Positions 7,109-14,982 of a stretch of DNA of 34,221 bases are shown here, one piece after another; within the stretch, counting starts at the first letter, position 1, and each line of letters starts with the position of its first letter. Origin of the DNA: Leptolinea sp. UBA4782 (GTDB lineage Bacteria > Chloroflexota > Anaerolineae > Anaerolineales > Anaerolineaceae). Location: the NCBI GenBank assembly GCA_002403095.1, contig DHHC01000008.1:1-34221 (forward strand), in the 5' to 3' direction. The position numbers were made by a program, and so were the translations under genes. The notes beneath the pieces are model-generated. The model did not search any database, had not been told where the DNA came from, and worked only from the letters and a program-made list of their open reading frames with translations.

Positions 7109-7594
7109 ATGAAACCAACAGCCAAAAATTCCGTGTGCCTCTGGTATAACGGCGATGCCGGGGAAGCAGCTCGCTTTTATACAACCACCTTCCCGGATTC
7201 ATCCATCGACGGGGTGTACCGCGCCCCGGGCGACTATCCTGCCGGCAAGCAGGGGGATGTCATAACGGTTGAATTTACCTTAATGGGTATTCCCTGCATC
7301 GCGCTGAACGGGGGACCTGAGTTCACGCACAACGAATCTTTTTCCTTCCAAGTTGCCACTGTGGACCAGGAAGAGACAGACCGCTACTGGAACGCGATTG
7401 TCGGGAACGGCGGTGAAGCCAGCGTGTGCGGCTGGTGCAAGGATAAATGGGGAGTCTCCTGGCAGATTACCCCGCTGGCGTTGATCGAGGCGATCAACGA
7501 CCCCGACCCGGCTGCCGCCAAACGCGCCTTCGATGCCATGCTGACGATGCAAAACATCGACATCGCTGCGATCGAGCCTGCCCGCCGCGGGTGA
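7109..7594 (+). CDS. VOC-superfamily (PhnB / 3-dmu-9_3-mt-like) protein
   Basis: A 161-residue protein of the vicinal-oxygen-chelate fold, the group often annotated PhnB or, misleadingly, 3-demethylubiquinone methyltransferase. Signatures seen are WYNGDAGEAARFYTTTFPDS near the start, GDVITVEFTLMGIPCIALNGG, and near the end CGWCKDKWGVSWQITPLAL with an AFDAMLTMQNIDIAAIE tail. Function in this family is mostly unknown; metal-dependent or binding roles are possible. The ATG at 7109 has GGAG eight bases upstream and gives the family's normal N-terminus (MKPTAKNSVCLWY), so an in-frame ATG at 7061 is rejected. It stands alone between prmA and the restriction-modification genes. Confidence 0.88.
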   Translation: MKPTAKNSVCLWYNGDAGEAARFYTTTFPDSSIDGVYRAPGDYPAGKQGDVITVEFTLMGIPCIALNGGPEFTHNESFSFQVATVDQEETDRYWNAIVGNGGEASVCGWCKDKWGVSWQITPLALIEAINDPDPAAAKRAFDAMLTMQNIDIAAIEPARRG

Positions 7595-7705
7595 AAAGTA
7601 ACCAATGTAACAATTGCATACAGGTAACGGGGGACATATACGCGCCTGGCAAGTATAAGCCTAAATTGCATAAGGGCGAATGAACTCTGTTTAAATCGGG
7701 TTAAA

Positions 7706-7734
7706 TTACCTTGAAAAGTAACCTGCTGTATAAT
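7706..7734 (+). promoter_or_regulatory. Promoter of the type III restriction-modification operon
   Basis: TTACCT (7706-7711), a 17-base spacer and a perfect TATAAT (7729-7734). The transcript would start about 7741 and have a leader of roughly 120 bases, beginning with a small hairpin AAAGGG-TTGC-CCCTTT at 7739-7754. The rest of the 265-base gap before mod holds a short open frame (7771-7818) and a 12-base direct repeat. Confidence 0.55.
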
Positions 7735-7770
7735 CACAAAAGGGTTGCCCCTTTAGTCAAAAAAGAAAAG

Positions 7771-7818
7771 ATGAATCCAACAGTTAATTTCCCTGGATGG
7801 GTGGACATTATTGTTTAG
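7771..7818 (+). CDS. Possible 15-codon leader peptide upstream of mod
   Basis: ATG at 7771 opens a 15-residue frame, MNPTVNFPGWVDIIV, ending TAG at 7816-7818, inside the predicted mod leader. The only ribosome-site-like sequence is a purine run (AAAAGAAAAG). It could be a regulatory leader peptide or chance. Confidence 0.15.
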   Translation: MNPTVNFPGWVDIIV

Positions 7819-7859
7819 AGATTGGTTTTACGAAAATAACCTGATACCGTGGAGAAACC

Positions 7860-9368
7860 ATGCCGATATTGCACTGGCTCAATGATGAACAAGCCCGTAA
7901 AACCGCTGGCCAGGTTCCATACCGCCTGCTGGAAGCAGACCCAGCCTTATCCTTTGGTGAAACAAATACCGATAATATGTTGATTCAAGGCGACAACCTG
8001 GAAGCCTTGAAAGCTTTATTGCCGTATTATGCCGGCCAGGTGAAGTGCATCTATATTGACCCACCTTATAACACTAAAAGTGCATTTGAACATTATGATG
8101 ACAACCTTGAGCATTCGATCTGGCTATCGACAATTTACCCTCGATTAGAATTGCTCCGTCAACTGCTTCATGAAGAAGGTTCAATTTGGATTTCCATTGA
8201 CGATAATGAAGAACCTTACCTAAAAGTAATACTTGATGAACTGTTTCAAAGAAAAAGTTTTGTGGCAACTGTAGTATGGCAAAAGCGTACCTCACCTGAT
8301 GCACGGATAAATTTAGGTGCTGCTCACGATTATGTAATTGTTTATGCTAAAAATATTGAAAAAGCAAGCTTTAGTAAAATGCTTATTTCTGAAGACCAAA
8401 AGCAGAAATTCAAGAATCCTGACAATGATCCAAGAGGTCCTTGGGTATCTACTGATTTTTCAGCTCAAGGGTGGCGACCAAACCAAATGTATAAATTGCG
8501 AACTTCTAATGGCACTGAATACGAACCACCATCAGGCAGGTGTTGGGTGAATGTAGAGAGTGAATACAATAAATTGGTTCTTGAAGGACGAATGTGGTTT
8601 GGTAAAGATGGGGGTGGCCGACCAAGAATTAAAACTTACTTACTTGAAAGCTTAGGTATTAGTTCATGGACTTGGTGGACAAATACTGAAGTTGGACATA
8701 ATCAAGAAGCAAAAAAGGAAATCAACCAACTATTTGGTGCAGATAATGCATTTGACACTCCAAAGCCAGAGCGTTTAATTCAACGGATCTTGCATTTAGC
8801 AACAAATCCTTCTGATCTTGTTCTTGATTCCTTCCTCGGTTCGGGCACTACTGCAGCAGTTGCCCACAAAATGGGCAGGCGCTATATTGGTATTGAAATG
8901 GGTGAGCATGCGGTTACGCATTGTGCACCTCGCCTGAAAAAAGTCATCGACGGTGAGCAGGGCGGCATTTCCAAGGCAGTCAACTGGCAGGGCGGCGGGG
9001 GCTTCACCTTTTACCGGCTGGGGGAAACTGTCTTTGACGAACAAGGCAAAATCAACCCGAAGGTGAGGTTTAACGCTCTGGCAGCCCATGTCTGGTTTTC
9101 AGAAACCCATACACATTTGACTGCGGTCTCAAAAACCCCCTTACTTGGCATCTTCAATGAAACAGCCTATTACCTGCTGTACAACGGTATTTTGGGTGAT
9201 AAAACCCCCGAAGGCGGCAATGTGCTGACAGCGAGGGTGTTGCGGGACCTGCCGAAGCACGCCGGTAAAAAGGTGATTTACGGTGAAATGAGCCTGCTGG
9301 ATGAAGCAGAATTACGAACACAACTGGTAACTTTCAAGCATATCCCTTACGACATCAAGGCGCGTTAA
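7860..9368 (+). CDS. mod: Type III restriction-modification methyltransferase (Mod)
   Basis: The Mod subunit recognises the target site and methylates adenine at N6; it is also needed by Res for cutting. The 502-residue protein has motif IV DPPY at residues 67-70 (IYIDPPYNTKSAF) ahead of the AdoMet motif SFLGSGTTAAVAHKMGRRYIG (about 322-342), the motif order of beta-class adenine methyltransferases, which include type III Mod. The region between (about residues 80-310) should be the target-recognition domain; its DNA (8060-8830) is strikingly AT-rich (15 of 60 G+C in 8341-8400, against 30 of 60 in 9001-9060), suggesting domain exchange. The ATG has GGAG seven bases upstream. The next gene, res, starts one base after the stop. 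Confidence 0.93.
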   Translation: MPILHWLNDEQARKTAGQVPYRLLEADPALSFGETNTDNMLIQGDNLEALKALLPYYAGQVKCIYIDPPYNTKSAFEHYDDNLEHSIWLSTIYPRLELLRQLLHEEGSIWISIDDNEEPYLKVILDELFQRKSFVATVVWQKRTSPDARINLGAAHDYVIVYAKNIEKASFSKMLISEDQKQKFKNPDNDPRGPWVSTDFSAQGWRPNQMYKLRTSNGTEYEPPSGRCWVNVESEYNKLVLEGRMWFGKDGGGRPRIKTYLLESLGISSWTWWTNTEVGHNQEAKKEINQLFGADNAFDTPKPERLIQRILHLATNPSDLVLDSFLGSGTTAAVAHKMGRRYIGIEMGEHAVTHCAPRLKKVIDGEQGGISKAVNWQGGGGFTFYRLGETVFDEQGKINPKVRFNALAAHVWFSETHTHLTAVSKTPLLGIFNETAYYLLYNGILGDKTPEGGNVLTARVLRDLPKHAGKKVIYGEMSLLDEAELRTQLVTFKHIPYDIKAR

Positions 9369-9369
9369 C

Positions 9370-11985
9370 ATGCTCACTCTCAAACGATACCAACAAACCA
9401 CCCTCGAGAATTTACGTCGCTTCCTGGAAGAGGCCCGTTTTGGCGACCATCAGGCTGCCTTTGAGACCACTCGTTCGGAGGCTGCCAGGCGGGCTTTACC
9501 ATTGCCATACCGCCCCCTGCCTGAACTCGAAAATACCCCTTATGTCTGTTTACGCCTGCCCACCGGCGGAGGAAAAACACTGTTAGGGGCGTACACCATC
9601 TCGGTTGCAGCAGGGGCATATTTGGATCAAGATTTTCCACTGGTCTTGTGGCTTGTCCCGACGAACACCATTCGCCAGCAAACCCTGGAGACGTTGAAAA
9701 ATCCCCGTCACCCCAACCGGGAAGCAATCGAGCAGAAGTTTGGTAGCCAGGTACTGGTCCTGGATATTGCTGATTTTAACCAGGTTCGCCCGCAGGATTT
9801 GAAAAGTAAAGCAGTCATTCTGGTGGGCACGATTCAGACATTGCGTGTGGACAATACAGAAGGCAGGAAAGTGTATGCCCACCATGAAGATCTTGAACCG
9901 CATTTTATCAATGTGCCAAAGGTGATGGAAGGGTTGGAGAAAATTGAGGAGGGAGAGGGAAAAGGCACGATCAAATACTCGTTCCGCAATTTGCTGGCAT
10001 TGCACCGTCCGCTGGTGATTGTGGATGAAGCGCATAATGCAACCTCAAATTTGAGCGTAGAAGTAATGCAAAGAATTAAACCCGCCTGTGTTGTCGAATT
10101 CACCGCCACCCCAGCAGAGAACTCCAATATCCTGCACAGTGTCTCGGCAACTGAGCTCAAAGCCGAGGATATGATCAAACTGCCTGTAGTTTTAACGGAG
10201 CATCAAACCTGGCAGGAGGCGATAACCGCTGCCGTACAGACCCGCGCAAAGTTGCAGCAATTTGCACAGCACGATCGGGATTACATCCGCCCAATTGTCT
10301 TGTTCCAGGCTGAGGACAAAGGGCATGAAATTACCTATGAAGTTGTTTTAAATTACCTGCTGGAAAATGAAAAAATCGCCCGGGAAAGAATTGCCATTGC
10401 CACCGGCAACCAGCGGGAACTGGATGGAATCAACCTGCTCGATGTAAACAATAAGGTTGATTTTGTTATCACGGTTGAAGCTTTGAAAGAAGGCTGGGAT
10501 TGCCCGTTTGCGTATGTCTTTTGTTCTGTGGCAACTGTCCACTCAAAGAAAGATATTGAACAAATATTAGGGCGGGTTTTACGAATGCCTTATGCCACAA
10601 GCCGTGTGCAGGAAGAGTTAAATCGTGCTTATGCTCATGTATCGGAAGATAGCTGGAAAAATGCAGTACCGGAATTGCAGGACCGCTTGATCAGCATGGG
10701 CTTTGAGGCCCAGGAAGCCAATCAAGCCATATTACCGCAGCCGCAACTACCGTTAGTGAATACCGAACAACTGCCATTGTTCCAATCAGTGAAAGTGATC
10801 ATCAGCGAGCAGCCTGACCTCTCACAGTTTACCCCAGGGGAACTTTCACAAATTTCAACGAAGAAAATTAGCGAAGGCAGTATTGAGTATAAAATCACCG
10901 GAACGATAACGCCTGAACTGGCAGAGAAAATAATTAAATCTGCGCCAAAAAAGGACCGTAGCATTGTAAAAGCAACCATTGCTGTTCACCAGGCTCAACA
11001 AACCCGCACTCCATCACAACGGGGTGAGGTAATGTCAGTTCCCCAATTATGCTTGTGGGTCGATGGCCAGTGGGAAATTGCTTCAGAACAGTGGTACCTG
11101 AACCCCAAAGACTGGAATTTATTAAGTTACCCGGCTGAATTGAGTGAAACAGAATTTTCCATCAAGGACGAAGCCGATACCTGGTTAATTGATGTGGAGG
11201 GCAGGCGGGTGGTTTACAAGTACCTGAATACGATGGTATTTGATGTGGGAGATATTCAAACTGGATGGACAATCAACGACTTGAGCCATGATTTGGAAAC
11301 AAAGATCAGGCCAGCATACGTGCAGCAGCCTGTATTGCTGGAGTTCATCCGGCGGACATTGGAATACCTTGTGGAAAAACGAAAAATCCCATTGGCCGAT
11401 CTGGTTCGAACCCGCTATATTCTGGCGAATGAATTGGGAAAAAAGATACAGGCTTGCTTTAATGATACGAAAGCAAAAGCTTATCAAACCAGCCTGTTTG
11501 CGCCAGAGGCAGCAGTTGAGACGAATTATGAAGTAGCTTTTTCATACCCAGAAGATCACTTCTTATATGCAGCTAACTGGTATTACAGCGGCAGTTATTT
11601 GTGGTCTAAAAATTATTACCCTCTTGTAGGAGAACTAGAGTCGGCTGGTGAAGAATTTGATTGTGCGCAGGCACTAGATAGAAACATGGCAGTGCACTGC
11701 TGGGTAAGAAACCTTGCCAAAAATGAAAGATCATTTAGATTGCCGACTTCGACCGATTATTTTTATCCTGATTTTGTTGCTTTGCTTAATGATGGGCGGG
11801 TGCTGGTAGTGGAGTACAAAGGGAAACCGTATGAAACCAATGATGATTCAAAAGAAAAAATAAACATTAGTGAATTATGGGAAAAGAAAAGTGCTGGTAA
11901 AGGCCTATTCTTGTTTGCTGTAAAGCAAGATGCCAAGGGCAGAGATGTTTACAAGCAAATCGAGGATAAAATTACCGGTAAATAA
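9370..11985 (+). CDS. res: Type III restriction endonuclease (Res), DEAD-like helicase/nuclease
   Basis: Res is the ATP-dependent translocase and nuclease of type III systems and works only in complex with Mod. The 871-residue protein has Walker A in LRLPTGGGKTLLGAY (about residue 65), the Walker B/DEAH box IVDEAHNATSN (about 218), motif III-like EFTATPAEN, and later helicase motifs including EALKEGWDCPFAYVF and QILGRVLRMPYA. The C-terminus carries a PD-(D/E)xK nuclease core, YPDFVALLNDGRVLVVEYKG (about 800-818), with D, E and K in place. All catalytic motifs are intact, so the system looks active. It starts one base after mod and is probably translationally coupled. The last third is more AT-rich than neighbouring housekeeping genes. 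The 133 bases after it (11986-12118) show only weak hairpins. Confidence 0.94.
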   Translation: MLTLKRYQQTTLENLRRFLEEARFGDHQAAFETTRSEAARRALPLPYRPLPELENTPYVCLRLPTGGGKTLLGAYTISVAAGAYLDQDFPLVLWLVPTNTIRQQTLETLKNPRHPNREAIEQKFGSQVLVLDIADFNQVRPQDLKSKAVILVGTIQTLRVDNTEGRKVYAHHEDLEPHFINVPKVMEGLEKIEEGEGKGTIKYSFRNLLALHRPLVIVDEAHNATSNLSVEVMQRIKPACVVEFTATPAENSNILHSVSATELKAEDMIKLPVVLTEHQTWQEAITAAVQTRAKLQQFAQHDRDYIRPIVLFQAEDKGHEITYEVVLNYLLENEKIARERIAIATGNQRELDGINLLDVNNKVDFVITVEALKEGWDCPFAYVFCSVATVHSKKDIEQILGRVLRMPYATSRVQEELNRAYAHVSEDSWKNAVPELQDRLISMGFEAQEANQAILPQPQLPLVNTEQLPLFQSVKVIISEQPDLSQFTPGELSQISTKKISEGSIEYKITGTITPELAEKIIKSAPKKDRSIVKATIAVHQAQQTRTPSQRGEVMSVPQLCLWVDGQWEIASEQWYLNPKDWNLLSYPAELSETEFSIKDEADTWLIDVEGRRVVYKYLNTMVFDVGDIQTGWTINDLSHDLETKIRPAYVQQPVLLEFIRRTLEYLVEKRKIPLADLVRTRYILANELGKKIQACFNDTKAKAYQTSLFAPEAAVETNYEVAFSYPEDHFLYAANWYYSGSYLWSKNYYPLVGELESAGEEFDCAQALDRNMAVHCWVRNLAKNERSFRLPTSTDYFYPDFVALLNDGRVLVVEYKGKPYETNDDSKEKINISELWEKKSAGKGLFLFAVKQDAKGRDVYKQIEDKITGK

Positions 11986-12118
11986 TTTTATGAGAAAATA
12001 ACACAACATATCCTTAAAAAAGAGCAACCGGAAAATCTGACTTCTGGTATCTAACAATCCTTTTCCTTCCGCCCTCTTCTGATCGGGCTGTATCCTTTTT
12101 CAAGCCAGCCTTAATCCC

Positions 12119-13087
12119 TTACCAGTATGTGCCTGCGATCATGGCGGCGACATCCGGGCTGGTCATTCCCTGGGTAACCACCAGCCGGTTGAGGTAAAAC
12201 AGCGTGGACATATCATGCTGGCTGCTCTTGCCCAGCCCCATCCCGGCAGTGAACCCGTACTTGTACACCTTCTCAAAAACGTAATCATTGACCGAACCAA
12301 ATGGATAGGCAAAGGTATTGACCGGTACATTCAACTCCTGCATGAGCAGCCCTTTGGATTGTGCCATCTCATAGTTGGTGTCTTCGGTATACTTCAGGTC
12401 GGCATGAGTCATGCTGTGGCTGCCGATTTCCCAGCCGGCTGAAATCAATTCTTCAGCCTGCTCCGTGGTGACGCAATCCTGTCCATTCAGGTAGGTTGCC
12501 ACCAGGTACCAGGTTGCCACCATGCTGCGCTCTTTCAACACGGGGTAGGCATACTGGTAGACATCATCAAAACCGTCATCGAAGGTGATCAGCACCGGCT
12601 TTTCAGGCAGTTTTGCTCCCTGGGTCAATGCATCCACCAGCTGCGATGCCGTGATGCTGGTGTAGCCCTCTGCCACCAGCCAGTCCATCTGCTGGGTGAA
12701 CAGGTCGAGCGTCAGGTAGTAATCGCTGTCCACATACTCCGGGGTAATATGGTGATAGAGCAGGATGGGCGCGGTCACCGGCTGCCCGGCAGCATGCCAG
12801 GTCCAGTTGGCGGGATCATTGCGGTCTAGCGTTGCCGTCGGCGTGGGGGTTGGGCTGGGCGTCAGGGTTGGGGTAAGCGTGGGTTCGGGGGTTGGGCTGG
12901 GTGAGGGGCTGGGGGAAATTGTCGGGGTAAAGGTTGGCTCGGGGGTCGGAGTTGCGGATTGAAAGATTGCCATTACCTCCACCGGTACCCCGACACAACC
13001 AGCGAGCAGGGCAGCAGCAAGCACCAGGATAACCAGTTTCGAGAGGAGAGAACCCGGGGAGTTTTTATGCTGTCTTGTGGTTTGCAT
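12119..13087 (-). CDS. Polysaccharide deacetylase (NodB domain) lipoprotein
   Basis: An extracytoplasmic zinc-dependent deacetylase of carbohydrate-esterase family 4, likely acting on peptidoglycan or another N-acetylated glycan. The N-terminus is a lipoprotein signal: basic start, hydrophobic helix and the lipobox LLAGC with Cys31 as the lipidated residue. Residues about 45-87 are a Pro/Thr/Ser linker (repeats such as PTPEPT and PSPTP) that should span the wall or surface layer. The NodB domain follows with ITFDDGFDDV (metal Asp, about 167) and GSHSMTH (metal His pair, about 222-227) and FAYPFG. Length is 322 residues. It begins five bases after the uvrC stop with GGAG overlapping that stop, so it is the last gene of the selD operon. 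Confidence 0.9.
   Translation of the reverse strand: MQTTRQHKNSPGSLLSKLVILVLAAALLAGCVGVPVEVMAIFQSATPTPEPTFTPTISPSPSPSPTPEPTLTPTLTPSPTPTPTATLDRNDPANWTWHAAGQPVTAPILLYHHITPEYVDSDYYLTLDLFTQQMDWLVAEGYTSITASQLVDALTQGAKLPEKPVLITFDDGFDDVYQYAYPVLKERSMVATWYLVATYLNGQDCVTTEQAEELISAGWEIGSHSMTHADLKYTEDTNYEMAQSKGLLMQELNVPVNTFAYPFGSVNDYVFEKVYKYGFTAGMGLGKSSQHDMSTLFYLNRLVVTQGMTSPDVAAMIAGTYW
12845..12920 (+). repeat. Imperfect Pro/Thr-linker repeats with G-quadruplex-forming motifs
   Basis: The linker codons of the deacetylase gene place many G-runs on the plus strand. In 12845-12873 four or more GGG runs are separated by 2-5 bases, and a second denser set lies at 12881-12915. Both satisfy the simple rule for a G-quadruplex (four G3 runs with loops up to seven bases). 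Confidence 0.6.
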
Positions 13088-13092
13088 TTGCC

Positions 13093-14955
13093 TTACTCCA
13101 GCCCGCTCTTGACGGCGATTGCCAGCGCTTCATTGATCCCGGGGATTGTGGCAATCTCCTCGATGGAAGCCTCTTTAATGCCTTCGATTGACCCGAACTG
13201 TTTAAGCAGCGCCTTACGGCGGGCGGGCCCAATACCCGCGATCGAGTCCAGGCGCGAGGCGATACCCTCTTTCCCGCGCCGGTTGCGGTGGGCGGTGATG
13301 GCAAAGCGGTGCGCCTCATCGCGGATGCGCTGCAGCAGGTACAGGCCTTGCGAGTGGCGCGGCAGGACAATGGATTTGCTCTCCCCCGGGAGGAATAACT
13401 CCTCCTGCTGCTTGGCCAATCCGGCCACTTTCACCTGCCCGGCCAGGCCAAAACGGTCCAGCACGTTGACTGCCCGGCTCAACTGCCCCTTGCCGCCATC
13501 CACCAGCAGCAGGTCGGGCAGCAGGGCAAAAGAAGGATCAACTTTCTTGCCGGGGGTATTGTCCTCCTTGATGGTCTTCCAGCGGTTGAATCGGCGCGAA
13601 AGTACTTCTTCCATGCTGGCAAAGTCATCCGGACCGCTGACGGTTTTGATATTGAAGCGCCGGTATAAGGCCTTGTTGGCAACCCCTTGCTCAAAAACCA
13701 CCATGCTGCCCACTGCAGCGGTACCCTGGGTGTTGGATATGTCATAACATTCCATACGGTTGGGGGCTTCGGGCATGTCCAGGGCTTTCTGCAATTCTGC
13801 CAAAGCTTCACTCTGGCGGTTGGTATCGGCTTCCCAGCGGGTGCGCAGCGATTGGAGCGTTTCCACCGCATTCTCAGCAGCCATCTGTACCAGCTCCTGG
13901 GCAGAGCCTTCACGCGGCACCAGCAGTTCCACTTTCTCTCCCTGGCGGCGTGTGTTCAGCCATTGCTTGATGATCTGTGCTTCTTCCACATCGTTGGGCA
14001 GCAGTACCTGGTCCGGTACCGAAGCGGCTTCGGAGTAAAACTGCTTGATAAATTCGGTTACCACTTCTGAATCGGCTTCATCTGCGGTGCCTTCGAGGAT
14101 GAAGTATTCCCGGCCGATCAGCTTGCCGTTGCGGATGAAAAAGATCTGCACGCAGGCTTCCCCTTCGCTGCGCGCCATGGCAATCACATCCGAATCGATC
14201 TGGTCGCTCGAGATGATCTTTTGTCTTTCCACCACCCGGTCGATAGCCTGTAGCTGGTCGCGGATGGCAGCGGCCTTTTCAAAGCGCAGGTCGTCAGCGG
14301 CTTTTTCCATTTCCTGCTGCAGGCGGGTGATGATCGGACCGGTCCTGCCTTCCAGGAATGCGCCCAGGTCGGCGATCAGCTGGCGGTAGCCGGCCTGGTC
14401 AACCGCCCCGATGCATGGCCCGCTGCACAGCTTGATGTCGTAGTACAGGCAGGGGCGGGCATCTTTGCCGGTGATCACGCGGTCGCAGGTCAGGTAGGGG
14501 AAAATGTGCCGCAGAACGTCGAGGGTCTGGTGCACCGCCCAAACGCTGGTGTACGGCCCGTAGTAGCGCGAGCCGTCCTGCACCATCTGGCGCGTGACGG
14601 TTACTTTGGGGTAGGGCATGTTCCAGTGGATCTTGATGTAAGGGTAGTTCTTATCGTCCTTCAGGCGGATATTGAAAAAAGGTCGGTATTTCTTGATCAG
14701 GTTGAGCTCGAGGATAAGCGCTTCCAGCTCGGAACCAACCACCACCCACTCAATATCGGCAATCTGTTTCACCAGGCGGCGGGTCTTGTTGTCCCAATCC
14801 GGCAGGCTGTGGAAATATGAGCGCACCCGGTTGCGCAGGTTAACCGCTTTGCCGACGTAAATGACCTGCTTATCGGCATTGCGGTAGATGTAGCAGCCGG
14901 GTTTCTGCGGCAGGGTATCCAGGATACCCTGCAGGTGCTCGTTTACTTCAGTCAT
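13093..14955 (-). CDS. uvrC: Excinuclease ABC subunit C (UvrC)
   Basis: UvrC makes both incisions in nucleotide excision repair. The 620-residue protein starts with the GIY-YIG nuclease (KPGCYIYRNADKQVIYVGKA), followed by a Cys-containing segment (CLYYDIKLCSGPCIGAV), the UVR motif (about 200-235, DDLRFEKAAAIRDQLQAI), the RNase H-like C-terminal nuclease (MECYDISNTQGTAAVGSMVVF; LLLVDGGKGQL) and two helix-hairpin-helix motifs (LDSIAGIGPARRKALLKQFG; ATIPGINEALA). All catalytic parts are present. It follows the gamma-glutamyltransferase-like gene by 27 bases. There is no Shine-Dalgarno before ATG 14955; instead TAAAAT lies exactly six bases upstream. Confidence 0.97.
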   Translation of the reverse strand: MTEVNEHLQGILDTLPQKPGCYIYRNADKQVIYVGKAVNLRNRVRSYFHSLPDWDNKTRRLVKQIADIEWVVVGSELEALILELNLIKKYRPFFNIRLKDDKNYPYIKIHWNMPYPKVTVTRQMVQDGSRYYGPYTSVWAVHQTLDVLRHIFPYLTCDRVITGKDARPCLYYDIKLCSGPCIGAVDQAGYRQLIADLGAFLEGRTGPIITRLQQEMEKAADDLRFEKAAAIRDQLQAIDRVVERQKIISSDQIDSDVIAMARSEGEACVQIFFIRNGKLIGREYFILEGTADEADSEVVTEFIKQFYSEAASVPDQVLLPNDVEEAQIIKQWLNTRRQGEKVELLVPREGSAQELVQMAAENAVETLQSLRTRWEADTNRQSEALAELQKALDMPEAPNRMECYDISNTQGTAAVGSMVVFEQGVANKALYRRFNIKTVSGPDDFASMEEVLSRRFNRWKTIKEDNTPGKKVDPSFALLPDLLLVDGGKGQLSRAVNVLDRFGLAGQVKVAGLAKQQEELFLPGESKSIVLPRHSQGLYLLQRIRDEAHRFAITAHRNRRGKEGIASRLDSIAGIGPARRKALLKQFGSIEGIKEASIEEIATIPGINEALAIAVKSGLE

Positions 14956-14961
14956 AAGGGT

Positions 14962-14967
14962 ATTTTA
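14962..14967 (-). promoter_or_regulatory. Candidate -10 box for leaderless uvrC
   Basis: On the minus strand TAAAAT is followed by six bases and then the uvrC ATG, placing the expected transcript start on the A of ATG. A weak -35 (TGGAAT, 14990-14985) lies 17 bases upstream, inside the end of the preceding gene. Confidence 0.35.
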
Positions 14968-14982
14968 GCACTGGAGAGGTAG

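Noticed and set aside
12027..12048. Possible terminator after res (7-bp stem ACCGGAA/TTCTGGT)
   Set aside because: It contains one G-U pair, has an eight-base loop and no T-run directly after; too weak to call.
12830..12960. Linker repeats taken for a CRISPR or minisatellite array
   Set aside because: Repeats are short, imperfect and in frame, encoding a Pro/Thr linker typical of surface lipoproteins.
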